Assembly: GCA_905215445.1 (NCBI GenBank)
Contig: CAJMPZ010000001.1
Coordinates: 48,000 to 111,999 of the forward strand
Direction of reading: 5' to 3'
Length of the DNA: 64,000 nucleotides
Origin: an uncultured bacterium
Lineage (GTDB): Bacteria > Actinomycetota > Coriobacteriia > Coriobacteriales > Coriobacteriaceae
This document shows positions 29,089 to 36,965 of the stretch, in pieces (positions within the stretch are counted from its first letter, which is position 1; every line of letters starts with the position of its first letter). Made by a program: the position numbers and the translations under genes. The notes beneath the pieces were generated by a model. That model saw only the letters and a list, made by a program, of their open reading frames with translations. It was not told the DNA's origin and did no database searches.

Positions 29089-30192
29089 CTAGATGCGGAC
29101 CGGCATGACCAGGTACAGGTAGTTGATCTTGTCGTAGGACTTGAAGATGCCCGCCTGCGAGTAGCTCTTGAGCTCCAGCGTGATCTCCTTCTCCTTGGAC
29201 AGGGCATTGAGGCAGCCGAAGATGTAGTGGTAGTTGAAGGCGATGGTACCCGACTCGCCCTCAGCCTCGACATCGATCGTCTCCTGCGCAAGGTCCTGGT
29301 CATTGGAAATGGAGGACAGGCCCATCTGCCCGTTCTCAACATCGATCTCGAACTTGACGGCGGGGTTGGCGCTCGCGATAACGGCCACGCGCTTGAGGGC
29401 GGCGTTAAAGGCGGCGACATCGATCTTGACGCTCGTCACGCACGAATCGGGGATGAGCTGCTTGTAGTTGGGGTACACGCCCTCGATGCGACGCGACACG
29501 TAGGTGGTGTTGCCGGCCTCGAAGACGACCTGGGTGTCGGTAGCCCCGATCATGATGGTCGCCTGGCTGGCCATGATGTTCAGCGCGTCGTTAAAGGCGT
29601 CAGCCGGAACGTTGAGCTCAAAGGAGCCCTCGAGGGTCGAGGTCTCGACCTGCGTATCGCACACGGCCAAGCGGAAGGAATCGGTCGCCACCAGGCGTAC
29701 GGTGTTGTTCTCGACCTTCATGTGCACGCCGCCCAGGATGGGGCGAGCCTTGTCGGCCGAGGTGACGCGCCACACGCGGCCGACCATTTCGGACAAGACA
29801 TCGGTCGGCAGCTCCACGGCACTCTCGATGGCATAGGCCGGAAACTCGGGGAAGTCATTGGCATCGAGCGTGTTCAGCCTAAAAGAGCTCTTCTCGCAAC
29901 CAATCAGCACCTGGCGCTCGGACAGCTCAAAGGTGACCGGGGCATCGGGGAGGGTCTTGGTGATATTGGAGAGCATCTTACAGGGGATAACCATCTCGCC
30001 CTCTTCTTCGACATGCGCCGCGATGCGATGACGGATCGAGATAGTGTAGTTAGAGGTCTGGAATTCCAAGATGCCGTCTTGGGCCTTAACGAGCACGCCC
30101 GACAGGATGGGAAGGGTGGATGCCGAAGCGACACCCTTCATAACGACGCCGATGGCTTGTGTAAGCGAGCTCTGGCTGACGGTGAACTTCAT
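29089..30192 (-). CDS. dnaN: DNA polymerase III beta clamp
   Basis: A 367-residue sliding clamp with three repeated domains (MKFTVSQSSLTQAIGVVMKGV; LSEMVGRVWRVTSADKARPILGGVHM; and the C-terminal end SYDKINYLYLVMPVRI). It tethers polymerase to DNA. AAAGGTATTAAAAG precedes the ATG. Its promoter probably lies in the AT-rich segment just upstream. Confidence 0.96.
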   Translation of the reverse strand: MKFTVSQSSLTQAIGVVMKGVASASTLPILSGVLVKAQDGILEFQTSNYTISIRHRIAAHVEEEGEMVIPCKMLSNITKTLPDAPVTFELSERQVLIGCEKSSFRLNTLDANDFPEFPAYAIESAVELPTDVLSEMVGRVWRVTSADKARPILGGVHMKVENNTVRLVATDSFRLAVCDTQVETSTLEGSFELNVPADAFNDALNIMASQATIMIGATDTQVVFEAGNTTYVSRRIEGVYPNYKQLIPDSCVTSVKIDVAAFNAALKRVAVIASANPAVKFEIDVENGQMGLSSISNDQDLAQETIDVEAEGESGTIAFNYHYIFGCLNALSKEKEITLELKSYSQAGIFKSYDKINYLYLVMPVRI

Positions 30193-30430
30193 CTTTTAAT
30201 ACCTTTCTATAGATATAAATATCTTAATAATAGTAATAGCACTGACGAAACTGTTGATTACTCCCAAAGACGCAGGTCAGACCAAGAAAGAGAATCGACA
30301 GCAACCTGTGTGCAACAGGGGTGGTTTTCCACGTTCAAAACCTGCGCAAAACTTTTCATCACCGCGGGTTGGGTTTTAGACACCTTATGCCCGTGGTTTC
30401 GACAAGTTTTCAACAGGTGTCTCTATTTCC
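30193..30430. other. dnaA-dnaN intergenic region, probable second part of oriC
   Basis: The stretch 30195-30240 is strongly AT-rich (AGATATAAATATCT palindrome, then TTAATAATAGTAATAG), suitable as an unwinding element or dnaN promoter. Near dnaA it holds TTTTCAACAGG (30407-30417), the same motif that recurs in the region upstream of the dnaA operon, as well as TTTTCCACG and a GTGCAACAGG variant. Confidence 0.55.
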
Positions 30431-32155
30431 CTACGAGCGCAGTGTAATTTTATCGCGCAGCGACTTGAGGTCTTCGGTGACGGTGCGGTCTTCCTGGATC
30501 ATCTTCTGGACCTTTTTGTAACTCGTGCTGACGGTCGAGTGGTTGCGGTTGCCAAATTCGGCGCCCACCGCCGTGGTCGTCATCTCGCACATCTCGATGG
30601 CCAGGTAGATAGCGATATGGCGTGCTTTGGCGATATTGGCGTTGCGACGCGGGCCGATGAGCTCCTCGTGCGTCACGCCGTACTGCTCTTCGATGACGGA
30701 CTGAACCGTCTGGACGTTGATCTTTTTGGCCGATGTGTCAAAGTACTGGCTGGCGATGGCGTCGATATCGTCAAAGGTGAGCTCCCCGCCATCGCGCTCG
30801 CGGTCGCCCGCCTCGCCGGCGCAGCGCTCGCAAAAGCTCTCGAGTTCGCGGATGTTGGTGCCCGAGACCTCGGCCATGTGTTTAAAGTGCTCGTCGGTTA
30901 GGTGCCCGCCGTCGCCCCCATAGGCCGCCAGCAGCGAGTCGTCGCCTGCCTCGGGAGCGGCGACGATGGTGTTCTCGTAATAGCGCTGCAAGATCTTGTA
31001 TTTCATTTCGTAGCTGGGCTCTGCGACCAGGCAGAGCATGCCGGCGTTGAAGCGGCTGGTTAGACGCTCGTCCATGCTCAGGTCCTTGGGGGCGCGGTCT
31101 GCCGCGATGACGACCTTCTTGTTGTTGCGGATGAACTCGTCCATGAGCTGGAAAAAGTAGTCCACGCTCGCGCGCTTGCCGATGATGTTTTGGATGTCGT
31201 CGATGATGAGCACGTCCACGCCGTGGTACGCCTGCATGATGGGGGCGTTGCTCTTCTTTTGGCGGTCGAACTCGGTCATCAGGTCGTCCAGATATGCCTG
31301 GGAGTTGGCATACTTGACCTTGATCTCGGGCGACTTTTCGGCGAGCTCGTTTTTGATGGCAAGCAGCAGGTGCGTCTTGCCCAGGCCCGATTTGCCGTAG
31401 ATGAACAGTGATGTGCACGTGCCCCGCTCGTCCGCGAGGGCGGCAAACTTGAGTGCCGAGCGATAGGCATGGCTGTTCTCGGGGCCGTAGACAAAGTTCT
31501 CAAAGGTAAATTTTGAGTTCGCGGCGAGCGGGGCTCCATCCGTATTCTGTTCGGCCGGCGCGGTCGGTGCTGGCATGGGTGAAGCGGGGGTCGCAGCTTG
31601 CGTGGATTTAGTTGGCGCTCCGCCCTTCATCTGGTTCATCATGCGACGAAAATCATCGGCCGAGAGCGTGTTCTTGATTGCAATGCCCGAATCCGCGCCC
31701 GTCGTTGCGTCGTGAGCGATGGGCATGTGCGTGACGGGTGCGTTCGTTGACGTCGCCGCCGCGGTCGGCAACGGTGCCATGGTTTCACGGGAAACATCGC
31801 TGTGCTGGTGCCCGATTGTCGGCACGTCGCCTGCGGAGGCCGGCGCCGCCGGGGAAGCAGCGGGGGCCGTGGCGGGCGCCGTCGCGGCAGCGGATTCCGT
31901 CGCGGCGCCTTGCGGTGCCACGATGTCGAGCGCGATCGGAGCAAAGGCGATTTCTTCCAGATAGGCCTCAATGGTCGGCTGATGCTTTTTGAGCTGCGCG
32001 ATGGCAAAGCGCGAGGGGGCCTCGATCGTGAGCGTATCTTCGGTTAGGCTTATGGCGCGCGATTGCCCCAGCATGTTGATGAGGCGTGCATCTTGGCCGT
32101 CGCGCTGGCAAAAGGCGATGGCATCCCCCAGGATGATGCTTGCTTCCTCGTCCAC
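30431..32155 (-). CDS. dnaA: chromosomal replication initiator DnaA
   Basis: A 574-residue DnaA. Domain I covers about 1-80, an Ala/Pro-rich linker (domain II) runs to about 205, AAA+ domain III follows (Walker A YGKSGLGKTHLL, Walker B VLIIDDIQNI), then DNA-binding domain IV. The family's GGRDHTTV signature reads GNRNHSTV here (residues 535-542), so the Asp that contacts DNA-box bases in E. coli is Asn. The start is GTG at 32155 behind GGGAGAGATA. It lies 15 bp after the GHKL gene, in one operon. Confidence 0.95.
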   Translation of the reverse strand: MDEEASIILGDAIAFCQRDGQDARLINMLGQSRAISLTEDTLTIEAPSRFAIAQLKKHQPTIEAYLEEIAFAPIALDIVAPQGAATESAAATAPATAPAASPAAPASAGDVPTIGHQHSDVSRETMAPLPTAAATSTNAPVTHMPIAHDATTGADSGIAIKNTLSADDFRRMMNQMKGGAPTKSTQAATPASPMPAPTAPAEQNTDGAPLAANSKFTFENFVYGPENSHAYRSALKFAALADERGTCTSLFIYGKSGLGKTHLLLAIKNELAEKSPEIKVKYANSQAYLDDLMTEFDRQKKSNAPIMQAYHGVDVLIIDDIQNIIGKRASVDYFFQLMDEFIRNNKKVVIAADRAPKDLSMDERLTSRFNAGMLCLVAEPSYEMKYKILQRYYENTIVAAPEAGDDSLLAAYGGDGGHLTDEHFKHMAEVSGTNIRELESFCERCAGEAGDRERDGGELTFDDIDAIASQYFDTSAKKINVQTVQSVIEEQYGVTHEELIGPRRNANIAKARHIAIYLAIEMCEMTTTAVGAEFGNRNHSTVSTSYKKVQKMIQEDRTVTEDLKSLRDKITLRS

Positions 32156-32170
32156 TATCTCTCCCGTTCT

Positions 32171-33523
32171 TTAGCTCTGAGCTCGCACGCGAGCGGCGCC
32201 GAGTTCGGTCAGATGGTATTTCTGGCCATGCTTGATGACCAAGCCGGCCTGCGCCAAGTCATTGAGCGTGCGTGACCAAGTGGGGGCCGAGTTTCCAAAC
32301 GCCCTCGCCAGATCGGTAGCACCGCACGCTTGATTTTGCGCCAGATAGCCCAGCGCGGCGTTGCCGCGATCGCTTACGAACACGTCCGGTTGTGGCTGCG
32401 CATACTGATTTGCTGCATTAGGATACATCATTTGAGCTGCTGGTTGTTGAGAACTCTGCATCGGCGGCATTTGCTGTTGAAAACTTTGAGGCCACTGTTG
32501 GTAAGGCTGCGGAGTCATCTGCTGGGCCCAGGGGTTGTGCTGCTGCTGCGGCATCTGCTGGTACGGCTGCTGATATCCCTGCTGGTACTGCTGTGGGAAC
32601 TGCTGGCCATACCCCAGTGGCGGCATCTGCTGATATGGATATCCCTGTTGGTACGGCTGATATCCCATTTGCTGGCCACCCGGTGCCCCCGTCGCCTGCT
32701 GCATTGCTGCTGCATCCTGATCCGCCAGCGGCATGGCCTCTGGCACGTTTGGCGGCATCGACATCGACGCCGCCTGGGACTCTTGTGTAGGAAGCATTCC
32801 GGGCTGCTGCATCTGTCCCACGCGGGGCTGCATCTGTTGCGTTGCCATGGGCTGCTGCGCAAAAGCTCCCGGCAGGGGATATGCGGGCTGCTTCGTCTCG
32901 GGCCGCACGGCAGCACCGCGCCCGCCGGCGCGTTCGATTTCCTGCACGCGTTTAGGATCCAGGCTTACCGTAACCACGGTGCCGTTGCCCATGTTGTCCT
33001 CGATGGACACGGCCCCGCCGGCGTTTTCCAAATACTCCTGCACCATGGGAAACCCTGCTCCGGTTCCACGGATATAGCGCTTCATCTTGCTGTTTGCGCT
33101 GGTAACGCCAAAGTCGAAAGCGCGCTCCTTGTCGTCGATGCCGGGTCCTTGATCAGCAAAGCGGATGGTGTCTCCGCCGTCCAGAATCGAGATGATGGGC
33201 TCGGCAAAGTGCGCGTGGATAAAGTTTTCGACAATCTCGCGGATGACCATGAGCGAGATATGGCCACCTTGTTCTTTCATGCACTGGTAGACGGTGTTGG
33301 TCGTCTCTTCCAAATACGTGCGGACATCTTGCGGATCAATGACGATCACACGCGGTGTCGACAGCATGTCGTCATAGACGGCGATGCGCGCGGCGTACAT
33401 GGCTTTTGGCGCCTGCGTGGTCGTCTGCTCGCCTTCGTCACGCTCTTCGCGCACGCCGGTGATGTGCTCGTTGTCGGGTGCCGGGTCTCCGGAATCGACC
33501 ATGGTGTAAAAGTCGTCAGACAT
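32171..33523 (-). CDS. GHKL ATPase with Gln/Pro/Tyr-rich linker and winged-helix tail, first gene of the dnaA operon
   Basis: A 450-residue protein with three parts. Residues 75-195 form a GHKL/histidine-kinase-like ATPase: N box VIREIVENFIHAHF, G1 FADQGPGIDD, G2 RGTGAGFPMVQEYLENAGG; no phospho-accepting His domain precedes it, so it resembles SpoIIAB-type kinases more than sensor kinases. Residues 205-385 are low-complexity and rich in Gln, Pro, Met and Tyr (e.g. QQYQQGYQQPYQQMPQQQ). Residues 390-450 look like a winged helix (ALGYLAQNQACGATDLARAF, then LNDLAQAGLVIKHGQKYHL). It is placed between oriC and dnaA, 15 bp before dnaA. Its function is unknown; a role in replication initiation or gene control is inference from place and domains. 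Confidence 0.75.
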   Translation of the reverse strand: MSDDFYTMVDSGDPAPDNEHITGVREERDEGEQTTTQAPKAMYAARIAVYDDMLSTPRVIVIDPQDVRTYLEETTNTVYQCMKEQGGHISLMVIREIVENFIHAHFAEPIISILDGGDTIRFADQGPGIDDKERAFDFGVTSANSKMKRYIRGTGAGFPMVQEYLENAGGAVSIEDNMGNGTVVTVSLDPKRVQEIERAGGRGAAVRPETKQPAYPLPGAFAQQPMATQQMQPRVGQMQQPGMLPTQESQAASMSMPPNVPEAMPLADQDAAAMQQATGAPGGQQMGYQPYQQGYPYQQMPPLGYGQQFPQQYQQGYQQPYQQMPQQQHNPWAQQMTPQPYQQWPQSFQQQMPPMQSSQQPAAQMMYPNAANQYAQPQPDVFVSDRGNAALGYLAQNQACGATDLARAFGNSAPTWSRTLNDLAQAGLVIKHGQKYHLTELGAARVRAQS

Positions 33524-33766
33524 GCCGCTCGCAATCGTTCAAAAGGTTTCGAATAAATAGTAGCTCACCGTGCAATGTTTCTCATCTTTCGACAACTTTT
33601 CAAAACCTGTTGAAAACTTTGGAAAACGGACGAAAAGTTCTCAACATTGCCAACATGACCTGTTGAAAAATCGATGAAATATCGTGAAAAGTTGCCATGC
33701 ACCGCTAAATCGAGCTCGGCTTATGGGGGAACCGTGTGAACTGCGCAACCTTTTACCTTTGATTTC
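33524..33766. other. probable replication origin (oriC), rpmH side
   Basis: This gap between the divergent dnaA operon and rpmH is AT-rich at 33540-33690. It holds repeated TTTTCAACA-like sites: TGTTGAAAA at 33608-33616 and 33661-33669, TTCTCAACA at 33638-33646 and TTTTCAAAA at 33597-33605; most share the extension AAGT or CAGG. They differ from the standard TTATCCACA box at two positions. Genes to the left all run left and genes to the right all run right, as expected for an origin. Confidence 0.75.
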
Positions 33767-33796
33767 TTGACATTTGAACATTGATTTCCCTACAAT
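33767..33796 (+). promoter_or_regulatory. rpmH promoter
   Basis: TTGACA (33767-33772), 18-bp spacer, TACAAT (33791-33796). Confidence 0.8.
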
Positions 33797-33868
33797 CTTC
33801 AAGCTCACGTGTCTATATCTGCGTCCGCGCCCCCGCGGACACTCGAAATGCAGCAGGAGGAACTTAAG

Positions 33869-34003
33869 ATGAAGCGTACGTATCAGCCTAATAAGCGTAA
33901 GCGTGCCAAGACCCATGGCTTCCGTGCCCGTATGGCCACCAAGGGTGGTCGTGCCGTGCTCGCCCGTCGTCGCGCCAAGGGCCGCAAGCGTCTCACTGTC
34001 TAG
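33869..34003 (+). CDS. rpmH: 50S ribosomal protein L34
   Basis: 44 residues, [19 protein letters not shown], ending GRKRLTV: a complete L34 of normal length. AGGAGGAACTTAAG precedes the ATG. It begins the rightward operon with rnpA, yidD and yidC. Confidence 0.97.
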   Translation: MKRTYQPNKRKRAKTHGFRARMATKGGRAVLARRRAKGRKRLTV

Positions 34004-34023
34004 CAGCGATACACACATCTCGC

Positions 34024-34362
34024 ATGAAGACTATTAAGTCTCGGCAAGATTTCGAGCATGTGTTCAGTCAGGGGCGTCGTTTCAATCACCCTCTGATTCG
34101 AATGACCATATGTGAATCGGTTGGCGAAGGCGACTCCGGAAGGGTCGCCTTCGTTGGTGCTAAACGGCTCGGTTGTGCTGTCGTGCGCAACCGTTCTAAG
34201 CGTGTGATGCGCGAGGCCGCCCGCAGCTGTGGATTTCCCGTTGCGGGTTATGACATCATCTTGTTCGCAACTCCCAAGACGAGGGTTTCCTCGCCGCAGG
34301 AGATGGACAATGCATTGCGTTCGCTTATGAAACGCGCCGGCGTTGCCGGGGAGGAGCGATGA
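34024..34362 (+). CDS. rnpA: ribonuclease P protein component
   Basis: A 112-residue basic protein. The conserved RNR-like motif is AVVRNRSKRVMREAAR, with FVGAKRLGCAV before it and YDIILFATPKT after. It aids the RNase P RNA in trimming tRNA 5' ends. Twenty bp after rpmH; its stop overlaps the yidD start. Confidence 0.93.
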   Translation: MKTIKSRQDFEHVFSQGRRFNHPLIRMTICESVGEGDSGRVAFVGAKRLGCAVVRNRSKRVMREAARSCGFPVAGYDIILFATPKTRVSSPQEMDNALRSLMKRAGVAGEER

Positions 34363-34583
34363 GCAATCACGTTTTGCGACGTGTTGCCATCGCTCCTATT
34401 CGCATATATCAACAGGTTATTTCGCCCTTATTGCCTGACGCCTGCATTTATTACCCAACGTGCTCGCAATACGCCGTCCAGGCGATTGAGAAGTACGGTG
34501 TTTTGAGAGGCTGCTGGCTTGCCGTGAGGCGCATCGCTCGCTGCAATCCCCTGCACGTCGGCGGTTATGACCCTGTGCCCTAG
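34359..34583 (+). CDS. yidD: membrane protein insertion efficiency factor
   Basis: A 74-residue YidD with the family pattern IYQQVISPLLPDACIYYPTCSQYAVQAIEKYG and the Cys triplet completed by RCNPLHVGGYDPVP. A peripheral inner-membrane protein that assists YidC. The 4-bp ATGA overlap with rnpA indicates coupled translation. Confidence 0.93.
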   Translation: MSNHVLRRVAIAPIRIYQQVISPLLPDACIYYPTCSQYAVQAIEKYGVLRGCWLAVRRIARCNPLHVGGYDPVP

Positions 34584-34612
34584 CGGGCACTCGCTATCGG
34601 AGGAAAACTTAC

Positions 34613-35383
34613 ATGTGGGATTGGATCGTTAACATCCTTTTCGAGCTGCTCAAGCTCATCCAGACCTTTGCGGTCGACTGGGGCCTGTCCATTATCATCC
34701 TGGTGGTCATCATCCGTCTGCTGCTGACGCCGCTTATGCTCAAGTCGACTAAGTCGACGGCACGCATGCAGGTGCTGCAGCCCAAGATGCTCGAGATCCA
34801 GGAGCGCTATGCCGACGATCCCCAGCGTCAGGCCGAGGAAATGCAGAAGTTCTACAGCGAGAACAGGTTCAACCCGATGGCTGGTTGTCTGCCGCTGTTG
34901 ATTCAGATGCCTGTCCTGTTCGCCCTATTTACGCTGCTGCGTAACCTGCCGGACTACTTTAACGACGGCACGTTCTCGTTCTTTAATATTCTGCCCGACC
35001 TGACCACCACGCCGAGTGCCTCCTTTGCCGATGGCTTTATGGTCGCGCTGCCTGCGCTGGTCTGCCTGATCCTGTTCGCTGTCCTGACCCTGATTCCGCA
35101 GCTCTATATGTCGCGCAACCAGACCGGCCAGCAGGCTCAGAGCATGCGTATGATGGCCGTTGTCATGACGGTCATGATGCTTTGGATGGGCTGGAGCCTT
35201 CCCGTTGGTGTTCTGCTGTACTACGACGTCTCGTCTGCTTGGCAGGTTATCCAGCAGATTTTTGTGACGCAGAAGGTCATCGACAAGGCGAAGGCCGATG
35301 AGGAGGAGCGCCTTAAGAACGCGCCGCTGCAGGTTGAGGTCACTCGTCGCGAGAAGAAGCCGCGCCCGCACAAGAAGAAGTAG
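34613..35383 (+). CDS. yidC: membrane protein insertase YidC
   Basis: A 256-residue Gram-positive-type YidC without the large periplasmic domain. It has five predicted membrane helices, the conserved Arg in IIIRLLLTPLMLKS, the helical hairpin LEIQERYADDPQRQAEEMQKFYSE and NPMAGCLPLLIQMPVLFALF. The C-terminal tail is basic (RREKKPRPHKKK) and could contact ribosomes. It has no lipobox. GGAGG precedes the ATG. Confidence 0.94.
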   Translation: MWDWIVNILFELLKLIQTFAVDWGLSIIILVVIIRLLLTPLMLKSTKSTARMQVLQPKMLEIQERYADDPQRQAEEMQKFYSENRFNPMAGCLPLLIQMPVLFALFTLLRNLPDYFNDGTFSFFNILPDLTTTPSASFADGFMVALPALVCLILFAVLTLIPQLYMSRNQTGQQAQSMRMMAVVMTVMMLWMGWSLPVGVLLYYDVSSAWQVIQQIFVTQKVIDKAKADEEERLKNAPLQVEVTRREKKPRPHKKK

Positions 35384-35400
35384 TGGGATATCAATCTTAT

Positions 35401-35412
35401 TTAGGTACCTAA
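35401..35412. repeat. 12-bp palindrome TTAGGTACCTAA, copy 1
   Basis: A perfect palindrome in the yidC-jag gap; the identical 12 bp recur at 38905-38916. Confidence 0.4.
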
Positions 35413-35427
35413 CTTTTGGAGTACGTT

Positions 35428-35997
35428 ATGTCTGAAGAGATCATCGAGGATATGCTTGAGGAGGTTGCCCCGCAGGTCGCGGGCGATTATCCCGAGATTG
35501 CACAGCGCTACAAGGCTGGTGAAGAGCTGACCGACGAGGAGCTCGACACCATTGCCGATGTCGCGATTTCCATCCTGCGTTCCATCCTTTCGCACTTCGA
35601 TGCCGCCAACTCTCCTATCGATGAGTATGAGGGCGACGAGGGTGAGCTGATTCTGGATGTAACGGCTCCCGACCTTGCTGTTCTCATTGGCCGTCATGGT
35701 CGCACCCTTGATGCCCTTCAGGTTATGTTCTCATTGCTGGTGAGCCGCAAGCTCGGCTTTAGGTATCCGGTTGTAGTGGACGTCGAGGGATACAAGAGCC
35801 GCCGTCAGGACAAGGTTGCCTCCATGGCTCAGTCTGCTGCCGAGCGTGCCATCCGCACTCATAAGAGTGTTTCGCTTCCGCCCATGAATGCCTACGAGCG
35901 CCGACTGGTTCACATTGCACTTCGTGGCAATGACGCCGTCGATACTCATTCCGAGGGTTCTGACCCCGATCGCCATGTGGTGATTGTTGCTCGATAA
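35428..35997 (+). CDS. jag: RNA-binding protein KhpB/Jag
   Basis: A 189-residue protein with a KH-type domain (LAVLIGRHGRTLDALQVMFSLLVSRKLG) and a C-terminal R3H domain (RRLVHIALRGNDAVDTHSEGSDPDRHVVI). The separate Jag-N domain of firmicute proteins is missing; a short acidic helical region replaces it. The place after yidC is standard. The start at 35428 follows TGGAG. The family binds RNA and influences cell elongation and division. Confidence 0.9.
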   Translation: MSEEIIEDMLEEVAPQVAGDYPEIAQRYKAGEELTDEELDTIADVAISILRSILSHFDAANSPIDEYEGDEGELILDVTAPDLAVLIGRHGRTLDALQVMFSLLVSRKLGFRYPVVVDVEGYKSRRQDKVASMAQSAAERAIRTHKSVSLPPMNAYERRLVHIALRGNDAVDTHSEGSDPDRHVVIVAR

Positions 35998-36015
35998 TCT
36001 ACTCGAGCTTATGCT

Positions 36016-36047
36016 AAGGGGACGTGGTTTCCACGTCCCCTTTTTTT
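36016..36047 (+). terminator. jag terminator
   Basis: AAGGGGACGTGG / CCACGTCCCCTT, then seven T. It overlaps the first codons of the longest rsmG frame and so excludes that upstream start. Confidence 0.95.
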
Positions 36048-36093
36048 GTCAAAAGTTCTCGATACACTGATTTTTGTCAGAAAGGAGCTTTCG

Positions 36094-36831
36094 TTGTTAG
36101 TACTTACTGATCAGCAGGCTGACGAGATGTTGAGTCGTCTAACTTCCTATTGCAAAGAGTATTCCTTGAGCGTAACTGATACTGAGCTGAGGAAATGTAT
36201 TCAACATTTGGATTTGGTTCTGGAAACAAATAAGACAACCAATCTCACCCGTATTCTTAACATAGAAGATGCTGCGGTACTTCATATCCTCGACTCACTT
36301 GTTTTGCTCCCCTATATCAATAAGGCTCCTGAGGGAGCTTTGCTCGATATGGGAACAGGTGCGGGCTTCCCTGGTATTCCGTTAACCATAACCACGCATC
36401 GTAAAGCTACTTATATTGACTCTGTTGGTAAGAAGGTTGATGCTGTCAATTCTTTTGTTGATGTTCTTGGATTGAAACATGCTCATGCGGTTCATGATCG
36501 CCTTGAAGAATATGCTCGAAGCCATAAGAAGCAGTTTTCTGTCGTAACCGCCCGCGCACTTGCCCCTCTACCGATTCTTGTTGAGTATGCTGCTCCGTTC
36601 CTCAAAGACGGAGGGCTATTTGTTATCACCAAGGGTAATCCTTCCGATGAGGAGCTTGCTTCCGGCATGTCAGCAGCTAAGATTTGCGGCTTCACTTTGC
36701 TTCTGAATGACGCAATCGATTTGCCTGAGGGCTTGGGCCACAGGGAGTTCATTGTTCTTAAAAAGAGTCATCCGGCATCCGTTTCATTGCCTCGTGCAAA
36801 TGGCATGGCAAAGAAGAATCCCCTTGCCTAG
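36094..36831 (+). CDS. rsmG: 16S rRNA (guanine-N7) methyltransferase RsmG
   Basis: A 245-residue SAM-dependent methyltransferase: ETNKTTNLTRI, then HILDSLVLLPYI, the SAM motif LLDMGTGAGFPGIPL and VTARALAPLPILVEYA are all typical. It modifies G527 of 16S rRNA. The start is TTG at 36094 behind GAAAGGAGCTTTCG. Its GC content is visibly lower than that of the left arm, as is parAB. Confidence 0.92.
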   Translation: MLVLTDQQADEMLSRLTSYCKEYSLSVTDTELRKCIQHLDLVLETNKTTNLTRILNIEDAAVLHILDSLVLLPYINKAPEGALLDMGTGAGFPGIPLTITTHRKATYIDSVGKKVDAVNSFVDVLGLKHAHAVHDRLEEYARSHKKQFSVVTARALAPLPILVEYAAPFLKDGGLFVITKGNPSDEELASGMSAAKICGFTLLLNDAIDLPEGLGHREFIVLKKSHPASVSLPRANGMAKKNPLA

Positions 36832-36832
36832 A

Positions 36833-36848
36833 TGTTTCACGTGAAACA
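36833..36848. other. parS site 1
   Basis: Perfect 16-bp parS TGTTTCACGTGAAACA, directly after the rsmG stop. ParB binds here and spreads. Confidence 0.97.
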
Positions 36849-36871
36849 TAATGGATACTAACAACATGCAG

Positions 36872-36887
36872 TGTTTCACGTGAAACA
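36872..36887. other. parS site 2
   Basis: Perfect TGTTTCACGTGAAACA, 39 bp from site 1 (start to start). Confidence 0.97.
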
Positions 36888-36910
36888 TGGCGGTTGATAT
36901 CGAATCGGAA

Positions 36911-36926
36911 TGTTTCACGTGAAACA
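36911..36926. other. parS site 3
   Basis: Perfect TGTTTCACGTGAAACA, again exactly 39 bp from the previous one, 40 bp before parA. Confidence 0.97.
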
Positions 36927-36965
36927 TCCTCCGTTTGACAGCTTTAATACACACCAGGAGGGACC

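Noticed and set aside
31790..31805. parS-like GTTTCACGGGAAACA inside dnaA
   Set aside because: It lies in coding sequence for the DnaA linker and loses the central CGTG symmetry; probably chance, although close to parS.
32440..32840. Possible tandem repeat or CRISPR-like array
   Set aside because: The repetition comes from Gln/Pro/Tyr codons in the GHKL protein linker; there are no constant repeats with unique spacers. No CRISPR array or cas gene was seen anywhere.
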